Shown here: piece after piece, positions 9,800 to 21,457 of the stretch
Numbering within the stretch: position 1 is the stretch's first letter
How the letters are laid out: each line of letters begins with the position of its first letter
Origin: Gracilaria gracilis
Lineage: Eukaryota; Rhodophyta; Florideophyceae; Gracilariales; Gracilariaceae
Assembly (NCBI GenBank): GCA_030374805.1
Contig: JARGSG010000037.1
Location: 124,001-188,000 of the forward strand
Reading direction: 5' to 3'
Length of the DNA stretch: 64,000 nucleotides
Notes under the pieces: generated by a model
The model's input: the letters and a program-made list of their open reading frames with translations, nothing else
Databases searched by the model: none
What the model was told of the DNA's origin: nothing
Made by a program: the position numbers and the translations under genes

Positions 9800-10922
9800 T
9801 GTACTCCATATATCATTAACTAATCCAATTTATAACAACCCACTGCTCCGTCGGATGTTCGACATTGTTGCGAAGTAAAATGTCGGCAGAAACATTATTC
9901 TTAGTTAATTTTGTGAATACATCTGCCGGACTATATTTAGAGCGGACAAAACCAACGCCGAAATTTTTTTGACGGTCATAAGATTCTTTAATAGAGCTTA
10001 TATCAATGAGAAAACGCTTCTCAGCAGTCTCAGATGGTTTTTTATGGCATTAAAAAAACTCATTGAGTTCGTAAACACCTTGATCGGAATATCCCTTCCA
10101 TATATACGTGCAAAATCATTTTTCAAAGTAAAGCCACTGTCAAATGCATCTGTAAACGCATACACTTCACCTCCTAATACTGATATCAGAACACGGCGAC
10201 TCTTGTAATTCTTGAACTTAACGATGTTACAATTGTTTTACTTGTCTGCGATTAAATGATATATTTAAGCTGGGATTTGAAATCATTATTATTTGCAAAC
10301 GAAAATTCACTATATATCCTAAGGTGTAGTGATTCTAAATCCGGATTTACGAAATTCGTGGAAAGTGGATCAGCGCTCTTGATCTGCCTAATCATTTTGT
10401 TCATTATTTTCCCATCTTTTATGATAAACTTTTCTGCAGTAATTTGTGCACATTTGTTCACATAAAAGGAAATGTGTGGGTAGGAATAAAGAAGCCAAAC
10501 TAATTGTGCTCTCTTGGAACGAAACTCGGTGTAGCTTCCTGAGTCATTGACCGGCAGTAGCCCTTTCAGAAAGTCCTTCTGATATACTTCATAACTTCTG
10601 TTTTCAGTTTCCACTTGCGTTCCAGCGAACTTGAAAATTTTCGTTTTCCTTTCTCGGGATTCAAACCGTTCCAACGCTTTTCCACTAATGTGAAGAAATT
10701 CTTCGTCCCCAATGATGATTGAATCGTCCACGTAGGATCCAAGTAGCCCAATTAAGGCGTCGTGTTTGCGTTTGTAAAAATGCCGAAATATCTCCTTTCA
10801 TTGGGTTCATTTGGAGATCGTTACGGATGTGGTCCATGATGGAGACATTCCACTAATCACTGGCATCTTGTAAACCGTAGAGAGTTTCAACTAATTCAAG
10901 CATAGTTCTTTCGGTTAAATTC
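9800..10922 (-). pseudogene. Copia-2 RT palm end and RNase H
   Basis: The main frame (10252-10731) starts with MDDSIIIGDEEFLHI, the YVDD region, then thumb residues and SKRAQLVWLLYSYPHISFYV, the Copia connection motif. Further left, RNase H ends with residues like ADVFTKL, the usual tail of Copia polyproteins. The foldback element separates this from the RT fingers. It is a fossil. Confidence 0.65.
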
Positions 10923-11295
10923 ATCGTCTGTGTTTTCGGAAATGGAATTTCACATTCAAAAGTGCTAGTTTTGGTGACTGACTATCTGGTGACTTTTTCC
11001 AATTATTTTCCGATATTTAGGTTAGATATGAGAAAATACGTATTTGGTGTGCTAGTTTGACATTCAAAATTTGCAGTTCTGGAAATTCCCCAGTTCCATA
11101 ACTAGCATATTTGAAATTCTAAAACTGGCGAATTTCCAGAACTGCAAATTTTGAATGTCAAACTAGCACACCAAGTACGTATTTCCTCATATCCAACCTA
11201 AATATCGGAAAAAAATTGGAAAAAGTCAGCAGATAATCGGTCCGCGAAACTAGCATTTTTGAATGTGAAATTCCATTTCCGAGAACCCAGACGAT
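10923..11295. mobile_element. Foldback element in Copia-2 RT (arms about 170 bp)
   Basis: Left arm (about 10923-11092) and right arm (about 11126-11295) are inverted copies differing by about one base in ten to fifteen, around a loop of about 30 bases. The outer ends are ATCGTCTGTGTTTTCGG and ATCGTCTGGGTTCTCGG when both are read inward. Sub-motifs such as GTGCTAGTTT and ACATTCAAAA recur within each arm. Both flanks are Copia RT, so it inserted after Copia-2. I could not settle the target duplication. It has no coding capacity. Confidence 0.8.
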
Positions 11296-11622
11296 TTTCT
11301 TAGGAGGTTTCAAGTACACTTCTCTTGCTAGGTTGTGACTGCTTTGTATGTACGCCTGAGTGAAGTCATGGCTCCATACTTTCCAACCGAAAATCACTGC
11401 GATTGATAAAATAATGCGAACTGTACTATGCCTTACTGTGGTGGCATTATGTATTAAGTAATTCTGATCATTATCAGAAAAACCTTGTGCTACGAGTTGA
11501 GCTTTGAATAGTTTATCAGGGGTACCAGGATTCTTAATTGAATAAACGAACCGCGATTCAATGATATCGGCGTCGGTTGGTACTTCAGATGTACTAACTT
11601 CCTTCCCAGTTCCTCGTTTCAC
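11296..11622 (-). pseudogene. Copia-2 RT fingers and palm start
   Basis: The frame has SRFVYSIKNPGTPDKLFKAQ followed by LVAQGFSDND (the KARLV.QG.. box) and SHDFTQAYIQSSHNLAREVY (first catalytic Asp). The Copia match stops where the foldback begins, after LKPPKK. Confidence 0.7.
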
Positions 11623-11625
11623 TAG

Positions 11626-12760
11626 TCATTCAGTTTCCTTTTTCTTGGCTTTCAAGAATCCAGGAGAGTCTTTACGGGGGTCGTTTAGATTAAAAACTTC
11701 GGTTATAAATGTCTTGAATTTGGAGAAGCAGTAATTGAGTAAATGCTCCATGGTATTCGGTACTGATTTGAGCTTCTCTAATTGGTCATCAGAGTTTTCT
11801 TTTACGTGTGGCTTAGCTTGATGAACGCTATGTTGTACTTCGCCATTCTCCTTCTGAACGAAAATCTGCTTGCCTTCAATATGGGTGACTTTGAAGGGAC
11901 CTGTCCAGTTTGGGGTAACATTTTCTCGAAAGATGATTACCATGTTGGCGGGAGTGTAGTCATGGTGAACTGCTTCTGGTAGATGTGAGTCTAGGGCAGT
12001 TTTCAAACGTAGTTCACTTGAAATGATTTCCATTTCTGAACGAGCGGTTAGTAGAGCTTGCATACGCTCTTCCTGGTCTGGCAGTTGAGTGTGAGTGCCT
12101 GGGAAAAGGGGGAGAGCTCCGAATACGAAAAGGGATGCGACAAAACCTTCAGGGTTCATGGAATGGTTCATAGCCTTGACAGCTATAACCAGAATGAGAT
12201 CATCATTTTCAATATTTGGATCGTATTTAATTCTGTGAAAGATACGACGTAGGGGCGCGTGATAACTTTCACCGGCACCGATAGAGTTATGGATTTTCAA
12301 GCCGGAAAGGCGAAAGTCAATTCCAAATTCATCCAATATGTCTTTCCACTTCGGCGAAGTGAAAACAGATCCTTGATTACAACGGATCGGGTCCGGGTAT
12401 TCAGTGTAAACCTGACCCCAACAGTTGAGAAAAGTACTCCAGACATCATCCAGTGATTGTCCTTCGAAAAATCGGGCCGCACCGAAGTGTGTGAATATCA
12501 ACTACATGTAATACGGCCTTTTTGTTAATTGTAAATAAGTCTATAGCTAGATCCTGGTTGAAGATTACACCATGTAGGAATGAAACGCGAAAGCGCTGTG
12601 GTTTTGGAGTCAAACCTTGACACGTCTGACAAGCTTTGCGAATGGAGTAAGCAGTTCTCTTGTCTTTTTGTTTGGTTCTCCAGGTCTAGCTCGTTTGAGG
12701 AGATTGAAGGGGTTTTTCACTTATGGATGATAGAAGTGAAGATGCAAACGACTTAACTTA
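11626..12760 (-). pseudogene. Copia-2 integrase
   Basis: Near 12600-12640 the strand encodes a CQTC zinc pair and, further on, DLFTI and VLHVVDIHT with the first core Asp. The 291-residue frame (11626-12501) continues with CNQGSVFTSPKWKDILDEFG and GAGESYHAPLRRIFHRIKYD, where the Glu of the DDE triad lies. The C-terminal part NWTGPFKVTHIEGKQIFVQ resembles the DNA-binding SH3-like end. It is a fossil. Confidence 0.7.
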
Positions 12761-12852
12761 TTTTTTGCCTAATAACGTTTGGAATTCATTCATCTCGAGA
12801 TAGATGTGCCCGAATTTACGTGTCACAGGCATTTCCCATCCATTCTTGCACA

Positions 12853-13197
12853 TCAACAGGTTGTCGACATTGTTGACCTAGATCTTTCTCGATAAAGAAA
12901 GTCTAAAGCAAGTAGAAAGGTATTATCACAATCAATAACGTCACCCATTAGCTTTATGATGCGTCCCTGCGATGCCAAGATTTGGATTGGGATTTGAGCA
13001 ATGCTGTGAAAATTATTGTCTCCCACACGGAACAGAATTATGCTCTTGGGTTTTTTCATTTCAATACCGTACTTGGTACAATATGGTTTAGCTTGCTTAT
13101 GGCCAATGACAGAGCGTTGTGCGCCAATATCGAGACATCCACCATTAAATTCTCCATTACAAGAGAAATTCAATTCGTCCTTTGATACAGAAAGCAC
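12853..13197 (-). pseudogene. Copia-2 aspartic protease
   Basis: The frame has NGGCLDIGAQRSVIGHKQA, corresponding to the D[TS]GA active-site loop with Ile in the second position, followed by a flap-like segment and ALDFLYRERS. It matures the Gag-Pol polyprotein in the family. The stretch lies between the zinc knuckle and integrase as expected. Confidence 0.6.
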
Positions 13198-13589
13198 GTA
13201 AATTTGCGTTTCAAATATCTTCCAAGTTCATGTGCTGTACCTTTTGGAACACTTTGAGTGCGTCTTTGCGAGTTTGCCCGAAGGCCAGAGGTGAGTTAGA
13301 GTTGTCGATATCAAATTGCGTAAAACAAGTCTTGAAAAGATCGGGATGTTCGTCAATGAATTCGTCGGACCCAGAATTTCCTTCGTCATTAGCCTCTAAG
13401 GCATCATCGCGCTCATCCTTTACTTAGAAGAATGTGTTCGGATCTTCAAAATCTGATTCATTCTCACTACCATTTTGGGTTTGTGTGCAAAGCTCGTAAG
13501 AGTACTTGTTTGAGGGCTTTATTCGGTGAGTTGAATCTACCAAAACGTTGAAGGTGTTGTATCTTACGGGGGGCAACTGAGGCAAGATC

Positions 13590-15049
13590 CTAAGGGCTCT
13601 TACAATTTCTGATTAAGTGACCTCCTTCACTACATCCAAAGCAAATTACATTCTTGCGGAAGCGATATTTGTTTCGATAGTTCTTTCGACAATGCTTGTA
13701 TCGACCGTAACGAGCAGGAGGGCCGGAATTGTAATTTGTGCCGAACAGTTTAGACTTGGATGAGGAGCCAAATGGGTTTGTTTCCTTCAGAGCTATCTTC
13801 ACTACGTTCTCACGTTGGATGGCGCATTCCAATTGGGTTTAGAACTCTTGAAAGTTGATCTGTTCAGTATCCAAACGTGCCATGGCGGGAGTCACCCAAG
13901 TGTTGCCGACAACGGGTTTACGGAGAAATCCAATACGACAGGCTTCAGACTGACAATGAGCAAGACCTTGTGGTGCAAGTTTAGAAATTTCTGCTTCAAG
14001 GGTTTCCAAAGCCTTGGTACTGCTGCCTTCGTTTTTCTCGTAACTTCCCAAAACGGATGGCGTTCAACTGGTTTTCAATTCGTTTCTTCCGTGCAGTAGA
14101 ATTGTATTGGTTTTCCATTAGGTCGTTTGCCATATCGAGGGAATCAACATGATCAAATATCTTTTGCAAGAAAAACCTCTTAGCCTTGTCACGAAGGATA
14201 TGGTGCATAAAAGATATTTTCTTATCCGAGGGAACATTGTAGTCAGCCAGTGCTAATTCGTATTCCCTAAAGAATTCTTCCCATGATTCACCAATTGCTC
14301 CAGGAGATTAGAAGGCTTGTTTTTGATGCGCATTGCCCCACTGCTTTCTAATTTTGAATTATTCAGCTTTGACTCATTCCCATTAGATGGGTGGTCCTGA
14401 AATTTTTGAGAATGAGCTCAAATATGTATGGTGTTGACATGCGCAGATTCTTGAGGAGGGGAATTGGTGGTGGGAGGGAGTGTACCAGTGTAATGTGGGT
14501 CAACAACGCAAAAAGGAATAAGATTGTCAACATGTGGTTATGCATGTGGTGAAAGAACTGCTTATGAGTCGTCAAGTATTTTCATAGCGGTATTAATATC
14601 TTTATGGTTGATATACATTGTATGAACAAGACGAGGTAGTATACGGTTTGAATGACTGGACATGTTTCCAGCAAGTCGATTAATGAGCCTAGCAAAAGAG
14701 CTAAATAGACTCAGATTCTGTGTTAATTCATGCTCAAATAACTGCTCTAGTGTCAAATCATAGCGAAGTTCTCGAAAACTTCATCCCCGGTAAGGCTTAG
14801 AATATCCAGTTGATAGGAGTGAATAGCTTCCTAAACATTACGCTGCGGTTCATTGTTTATGATCAAATATTCACCGAAAAGGTTTGTATGAATATTTGAT
14901 GGCCAATATTGAAAGAGTTGAGCAATTGATGATCCCGGGGGTGGAAAGGGTGAAAAAATCGAAGGATTGGGGCTAGTGCCCGGAGCGAGAGTGGAATGAA
15001 GATGAATCGAGACGGTATTCGTAGGAATCGAAGAACTCGACGAGTCCAT
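13590..15049 (-). pseudogene. Copia-2 gag with CCHC zinc knuckle
   Basis: The C-terminal piece carries VICFGCSEGGHLIRNC, a C-x2-C-x4-H-x4-C knuckle preceded by a basic tract (KHCRKNYRNKYRFRK). Upstream pieces hold capsid-like helices (13839-14208). The start at 15049 is the first Met of an N-terminal segment rich in Ser, Thr and Pro. It is broken in several places. Confidence 0.6.
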
Positions 15050-16465
15050 GTTATGATTGATAGGAATCTTTGTGGAAGCTTCCGGATTGCAGGGTCCAGG
15101 AGTTGATGGTTTCGCGGTTGATCCTGAATCAGGGGTGCACAGTTGTATGCTCTTGTTCTTGTGTATGCCGCATGCTGCTCGGAGGAGGTTTCAGAGGCTT
15201 TCCCGACAAAAACGTTAAAGAATTGAAAAAAGATTAAAAATAAATTATTATACTACAAATTTTTTAAAATAATGACATATTAAAGGACTATACCATAATT
15301 AGTTTTTGTTCTTTTTGTTAACTGTTGATGTTTTTAATGCCTTTTACTTCGGTTTTTGTGTTTTTTGGGAAGGTTTTATGGAGAAAGCTAGAATAAGTGT
15401 AGAAAATATTGCTGAATATATAGTAAACGCTAAATTTACTTCAGCTTATTTGCAACACTTCGGTAGCGGCAGCCTGATTCGGGGCGGTCCAAGTCAATGC
15501 TCGTGTTGAATGCTTGTCCACAAGGTCCACACGACGTCTGGCTTATTGGACGGTCCGGCACGTGTAAGCTTGATGCTTTCGGCCCTTCAAGTGCACTCTG
15601 TAAATAGCTTTAGAATGGCTGCCAGAGTCGCAGTCGCAACTAAAAATTTTCTTATTTTCCCTTTTTTCTTTTGCTTCGCGATTGCCACGCGTTCAATTTG
15701 TATCGCGGCGCCGGCCTCGATTCACTTTATGTCCAGTGGGGGTGACAGCAATGCGGCCAGGGTTCTGTATGGAGGTGACGGGTCACGTTGCACCGGCTAC
15801 AATGCTCGGGCGGGACGGATATGTCTCGATGCGCCGTGGCACGTCCATGAAATACGACAATTGGGCGAACGGGGAGGCAGCGGCAGCGACGGTGACCTTC
15901 GAAAGCCGTCGTCGTCGGCGGACGCGGTAAATTAAGCAGGGGTAACGGGGCGAGGCGCTGCGACGGAGGATCCAAGGGAGGTGGGAACGGCGTGAACGCG
16001 TGACTCAGAAGGGGCAAGTGAGAGACGAAGCTACGAGGGCTTCGTGGGGCAGTAGCAGTTATCCAACACAAACGGATCGACTTCTATTGCTTCGAGGTCC
16101 AAAACGGCGGGATATGGGGGACTCTTCGGAATGGAAGAATGCTCCAAAGAGGAGGACACTGGGTAGGAAAACGTAGGGCTAATATGTAGTCGTAGAGAGT
16201 GTTTTGAGCGCTAAAACTTACTTTGAACTCTTTGTCTTTGAGACAGCAGGTTCGCACGCAGTAGAAGACACTATAGGTGAATTTATACTGGGTAGGAGTG
16301 CACTGCAGAGTAGGCTCGGCGCGCAGAAATGCGGCTTAATACGCGAATGTGGCGCAAGGTGCGCAGTTGAGAGGTTGAATAAATAAAACGTGATGTGGAT
16401 GACTGAGTGTGTGTCCTCGTCAATAGAGAGTTGCCTCTCTGTCTTTACCTTTTATACTACTCTAT
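15050..16465. other. 5' leader and putative LTR region of Copia-2
   Basis: 15050-15300 is an AT-rich leader. 15500-16100 is GC-rich and holds overlapping ORFs on both strands (up to 141 residues) that match nothing and lack coding character. 16448-16456 on the minus strand is TATAAAAGG, a TATA-like box pointing leftward into Copia-2, which would suit its 5' LTR. I found no clear primer-binding site. Confidence 0.4.
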
Positions 16466-16558
16466 ACTCTAGAACTACTCTGGAGAAGACAAAGACTTCG
16501 TTTGCAGTTACCCGTTACAGTAGTCTCTCGAAAGGTGCCACCCACGCAGTTGGGCTGG
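16466..16558 (-). repeat. Second copy of the block at 9651-9754
   Basis: About 90 bases match 9651-9754 in the same orientation with a few substitutions and one short gap. A leftward TATA-like box follows within about 10-20 bases. It is probably part of the 5' LTR of Copia-2. Confidence 0.55.
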
Positions 16559-16917
16559 CGTTTTATATGTTCACATTAAGAGCGTACAGTGGTCGACGTT
16601 TTGTAATATCATAACGTAAATGCCGTTTACAAGACGAACTGTACTGCAACACATCTCAGAGACTGTCGCATCAGCAATACACGACGGCTTTCTGGACTGC
16701 CATATAATCTCAGCTACAATATTATTGTATACGCCGAGCAATAAAGACATAATTCAACGAGACTCCTATATATCTGCGAGCTTTTATAACTACAGTTAAG
16801 TTCAAACATAAAATGACACCAAAGCAGTGATCTCCTTGACCTTGTAGCCTACACACTCAGTACCCCTTAGTCCGCTCTGCCATTCGACACCTCTTTTTTA
16901 AACAGCAGTGCACCATT
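16559..16917. other. Non-coding stretch upstream of the mariner relic
   Basis: AT-rich, with no gene. Around 16857-16877 there is a sequence that may be the left inverted repeat of the mariner-like element, weakly matching the complement of 17884-17908. Confidence 0.3.
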
Positions 16918-17857
16918 ATGCCGCGAGGATGACTTTTAACCTATGTGGAAAAAGGCATTATTCTTGCCCACCATTCCCACGGGATGAACCACGACCAGAT
17001 ATCCGAAGAAATTGGCCAGCATCGTACCACGGTGCAAAAATTCTTAAGCCGCCCAAAAAGGCTCACAGCCAAAACAATAAAAGACCCGCAATCATAAACT
17101 TTCTAAAAAAACTCAAAGTACCATTATACGAGACGTGGTGTTACACAAACCAACTACAAAGCAAGTTCAAAGAAAAGTACAATTTTAATATGTCCATTTG
17201 TTTGATCCAGCAAATTCTTAACGAGCTTCCGTTCTAGTACAAGTCCATAGAAACCTCAATTTATTTGACACAAAAACATAAGAATAATCTCCTACCATGG
17301 GCTAAAAACAGCTTAAACTTTACGCTAGAAAGTGGAAGAAATTACCTTTTCCGACGAAATAAAGTTAAATCTTGATGGTTCGGATAAAATGGCGTCGTAC
17401 TGGCACGATATTTGGAAGACACCGAAATTTTCTCTGAAAGGACGGAAAAAATCTGTAACTGTTTGGGCTGCTCTATCTTACTACGTACCTGGTAATTTGG
17501 CTGCTTTTGATGGTTCTATTACTTCTGCGTCCTACATAAAGGTGTTACAGGAGGATCTTCTACTGTGTGGTGCAGAAACACTGGAAAAGAACTTGGTATT
17601 TATGCAGGAGCGAGCTTGTCTCCATCTTGCAAAGGCTACAAAAAGTGGTTATCAGGCCACACTTTAACTTTGTTAGACTGGTCAGGAAAGAGCCTCGATC
17701 TAAAAATAATTGAAAATGTCTTGGCCTGGTTGGCTCTGCATTTTCATTAGAGCCAGAGACAGTTTCACAGTGTGAAAGAGCTTGCTAACACTTTAAAAAA
17801 CGTGTAGAACAAGTTGCCGTTGAAAATGATGAAAACCTTATAAAATTTGATTTTTGA
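16918..17857 (+). pseudogene. Tc1/mariner-family transposase, dead
   Basis: About 313 codons, near the usual 340 for the family. The N-terminal helix-turn-helix reads ILAHHSHGMNHDQISEEIGQ. The first Asp lies in ITFSDEIKLNLDGSDKMASY, followed by SVTVWAALSYY. The second Asp is expected in the F.QD.A motif, which here reads FMQERACLHLAKATKSG, so that Asp is lost. The third motif reads LLDWSGKSLDLKIIENVLAW against the usual LLDWPARSPDLNPIENVW. The ORF is cut by several stops and frame shifts (for example after MPRG, and near 17090 and 17235). It would bind its TIRs and cut DNA in the nucleus. Confidence 0.8.
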
Positions 17858-18612
17858 TCGTCCGGTCTGTGTAATTTAAAAGAAAGGGGCTATAGGGGGC
17901 CACTAATTGAGTTTCACAGCTTAACTACTCCAATTGATGCTATGAATTTTTGTTGATATAAGAAAATTTTGAATTATATTACGCTCATATTTTGCCGTGC
18001 TTCCGAGCTTTTTGTCCAAATAAATCTCTGAAGAAGGCTCTTGAAGTCTACACTATGAGCGTAGCGTCTGGACAACGGAACTCGATGAGAAAAGTTGAAA
18101 GCTGTGGCCGTCGTTTTGATATTAGAAAATTTATACCACTGTATCTCGCTCACAATTAAGAAGAAGAAAAGAAGAGCATCTCCACCCATTTTCTGTGCTT
18201 CTGCTGGTCAAAAAGAAAGAGATCTAATCGTCACGGTAAATCCTCGTTACAAGCATGGAGAGCGTCTGCTCCTTCTATCTCGTTTTAAACCTCTCACCTT
18301 TATAATATGTGGGAAAAAAGAGAACAACCATTGGACCACTACAGCCGATTACAGAATTCTCTACTTGGCTTCGTCTGCTGATTTGACACCACGTAATGAC
18401 GTCACCCATGTTTGACGAATAAATTGTATGAATTTGCGCTTTAAGTTGTTCTGTGCTCGGCGTAGGACAGAAAATTCGACTCCAGAGCCAGTTCTCTGCT
18501 CCCAGAGCACTGCTTTGACAACAAAATATACATTAGCTTATCGTCCACAGTAAAATTTCCGGGCCATGTTTCCTCCACTTCCGCATCCCCCTTCTCTTCC
18601 TATTGCGATCTA
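17858..18612. other. Non-coding stretch
   Basis: It may contain the right end of the mariner element at 17884-17908. A 106-residue ORF (18095-18415, plus) has a Lys-rich start and no recognisable family. 18540-18612 is pyrimidine-rich. The target TA of the pogo-like element is at 18611-18612. Confidence 0.35.
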
Positions 18613-21429
18613 CCTTCCTCGGGAGGGCGTTGTGGTGCCCCCTTCTCTTCGTCAAAAAGCGAAGCTCCTAACCTTTATTTTAATAGCAAATCTAGCCCAG
18701 TGAAAGCCATTGGGATGCTCCCGATTCTGGGAGAGGTCTGAGTGGAACGCAGGAAGCAAGCGACGACGCCGTTGATTCGCTCCCGCTCTCCTCCACACAA
18801 ACGATTTCAGTAAAATGCTGGTTACTGTCGTGCACAATCATTGTTTCCCACCCAACCACGCGGGCGCCACTCTTCTTTCGTAGGAAAGAATACTTCTTCC
18901 CTTCGCCACATATGCGCTCAGGGCGTCCCGTTCTCAAATACTCTTCTTGACAGCGTTATGAAGCCGAAGGAGCATGGAGACAGAAGCCTTGTCATTGCCG
19001 CCCGCCCCATGACCCTTCGCATTCTCCACATCTCCGCTCCCACCTGACAATCCACCAACCCGACAAACTTTAATGCCTTCTCTCAGGTGCCCTGCAGGCA
19101 ATTGATTTACCTTAAAATTCTTTTGAACAGGATTTGCACGAGACCGAGCTTTCATTTTCTCTTCGTTTGCACAACTTTTCGAATTGTGCTTTCCTAGAGG
19201 CAAGCGTATATTCACCACGCTTTTCATCCCGTCATTCTTTCGATCTTATAAATTTTTGCCAACCTCTTCAGGCTTTCGTGGAATTGTGGCTTTCTTCGCA
19301 GTCTTTTTTGCTTCAAACTTCTGCTTCTCGAACTTTCGTTCCAAAAATTTCCGCTTTTTCCCCTCCGCCACCATTCTTCTTTTCACCTCAAGTTCTTATT
19401 GTTTTGCTTCCGCTTTTCCGCCGCTTGGATCTTCTTCAGATCTGCTTCTTCTTTTTTCGTTTCTATGCGCTCCTTCTCAATGCGTGCGGATTCTTGGGCC
19501 TCGTTACGCTTTTGGATACGCTGACCGTGTGTGAGGTACACATCTGAAGCACCACGCGATAGATTGCTTCTGTTGTAGTAGTCAGAAGGGTTCTTCAAAA
19601 CATGGACTCCTGTTGGTGTGCGCTTCTGAATAATGTATTGAACTCTGCTATTTCCCGCCGTGATGATGTTTTCAAAAAGTTCAACCTTGAAGGAGCTGTC
19701 TCGGTGTTGGCCGAAGACGTTCATTATCTCATTTTTCAACTGCTTTCATAGCTCTACACGGACAGAGCGGCGCTTTGCTTTAGTCTTTGGGGATTGAACA
19801 CCAAACAGTTTCTCTTCCACCCATTCAAGAAAGCGAAAATTCATGGACCATAATCCTACGGCATCGAAGGCTTTGCGTATCACATCCCCTATCAGAGCCT
19901 GAAATCCAGCAGTACCGAGCTTCATCAATGTGGCCATGTCTCCGAAGTCGAAAAACGACATGTTTCCCAATGTGCGAAACGTTGCGCTAATGGCAGTCTT
20001 ATATTGCCTGTTGATGGACTGGTGACAAGCTTGCAAGAAGTGTGAGGTATTTGCAGGGTTTTTTATCACCTCAATGTTGGGTTCTTTGGCCATCGGCAGC
20101 CAAACATGACTATTCCTCTACTTTTGCCCGTTTACGAGGAGTAGCAGTTTCTTCCCTGAGAGCGTTTCGGTGTCTGTTTCTTAATATGATCGATCACCAT
20201 CGGGATGAGCTCTTGCCTCATAGACCCGTTGTCATTACAGGTGACGAAATCATCATTAGGAAACCACTCCTGAGATGTGACCCAATGCGGAACACCCCGA
20301 CATCCTTAAACCCAGAAGCGGGGATGGGATTTTACCAAAGATTTATATGGCGAGAACCGGCATATATGGAGAATGGAGGTAATTCGTCGCCCGCTGCTGA
20401 GGCGAACACGAAAGCAGTCAGATATCATCCCATGGGGTCGCAGGTCCCCTTCTGTCGAACACGATTTGTGTCGTCAGAAAGAAAGCCTTTCTCCGTTTCG
20501 GTCATGTCTATTGTAACCTTGTGTTCATCCATATTCTGGATGCATGACGCATCGTTCAAGATACTCGGGTTCTGCTCTTTGTAATACTTCAACGTCTGTA
20601 CTAACGTCTTCAAATGTTTTTGATTTCCAGCTGCTATCTTAGAGCACTGTCTAGACTCCATCTTACAAAACGTTATGTCGCGATGGCGGGCCTTAAATCC
20701 ACGGACCCCGTCGTCACTGGGGAATCCATTTGGGAATCCTTCACGTCCATCGTTGGCGATATCTGCGGCAACTGACTGCAGTGCCTCACGTGATATGGCA
20801 AACCCGAGGGTTTCTCACTCTTAAAGCCCCGCAACGACTGCTCGTTCGTTCCCGAATGTGAGCACGGGTTTGCGTCCACCCTTGAGGTCATGATCGAAAT
20901 CATCATATGTAACATTTTCTTTATCTGCAAGTTTCATAGTTTTCTTAAGCCTTCCGATGGTTCCGATGGACAAATTGGTATCCCTTTAAATCGCACTGTA
21001 TGGGTCTTGGTCTCTGAAAAGCAAAATCAATAAAGTGCGTTCTCGGTTTTGACGAGTTTGTTCTTCTTCCAGTTCTCGTCTCCTTCGACGAAGAGTCAGA
21101 CGTTGCATGGAGCTAAATGTTATGGGCGAGGGTTTTTCTAATGGCAAGCGGTTCTGAGGGCGTAGTGCACTGCTTTAAACAAGATGTCATAGATTAATTT
21201 ATGTAAGGATGCTTAAGTTGTGTGTCGGCCTTTGTACCGAATTTGAAGAAGAGGGAGCGTTTATGATGGCGCTGAAATCTTGGTAAAGTGTAGGGGAAGG
21301 TGCTGCAAAGCCAGTGAAGTGCTAATTCGGTAGGTTTGCAGCTATTATGACTTACTAGGATTGGATGCACCTACAGGGGGTCAGTGCACCACATTAGCCT
21401 CATGCGCCACAATGCCTTCCCGAGGAGGA
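18613..21429 (-). mobile_element. Pogo-like DNA transposon with TIRs and TA duplication (2817 bp)
   Basis: The left end is TA then CCTTCCTCGGGAGGGCGTTG. The right end, read inward, is TA then TCCTCCTCGGGAAGGCATTG. The TIRs run for about 25 bases at equal distance from a TA dinucleotide on both sides (18611-18612 and 21430-21431), as in the Tc1/mariner/pogo group. The transposase remnant lies inside on the minus strand. The element is dead, but its ends are clear. Confidence 0.75.
18934..21108 (-). pseudogene. Pogo-like (DDE_1-type) transposase, degenerate
   Basis: The start at 21108 is chosen because MQRLTLRRRRRELEEEQTRQ opens a helical N-terminal region followed by a helix-turn-helix-like stretch. 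Catalytic landmarks follow: CIQNMDEHKVTID (first Asp, compare NMDE in pogo and Tigger), then a LPPFSIYAG segment, then LNVEVIKNP-like residues with NPANTSHFLQACHQSINRQ, matching the PPHTSHLLQPLD box with the final Asp replaced. The C-terminus (18934-19430) is Lys-rich. At least six frame shifts or stops lie between 20930 and 19380. Confidence 0.65.
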
Positions 21430-21457
21430 TACTACCTTCCTCGGGAAGGCATTGTGG
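21408..21457. repeat. 20-bp perfect inverted repeat at the junction of two pogo-like TIRs
   Basis: CCACAATGCCTTCCCGAGGA is followed by about ten bases and then its exact complement. The left arm is the right TIR of the 18613-21429 element. The right arm, from 21435, is preceded by TA and starts CCTTCCTCGGGAAGGCATTG, the left TIR of a second family member. The other end of that second element was not found. Confidence 0.7.

Larger units (their letters stand above)
9786..15049 (-). mobile_element. Copia-2: Ty1/Copia LTR retrotransposon interior, broken
   Basis: The minus strand reads gag (about 15049-13839), nucleocapsid zinc knuckle (13832-13590), protease (13197-12853), integrase (about 12760-11626), and RT/RNase H (11622-9786), the Copia order. 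It is AT-rich compared with Copia-1, Copia-3 and the Gypsy elements. Its integrase and RT are not close to those of the other Copia copies, so it is a separate lineage. It is broken in roughly ten places and carries a 373-bp foldback insert in RT. Confidence 0.8.

Noticed and set aside
15510-16071. ORFs of 114-141 residues on both strands
   Set aside because: GC-rich region with mutually overlapping frames and no recognisable motif. Probably LTR or leader sequence of Copia-2.
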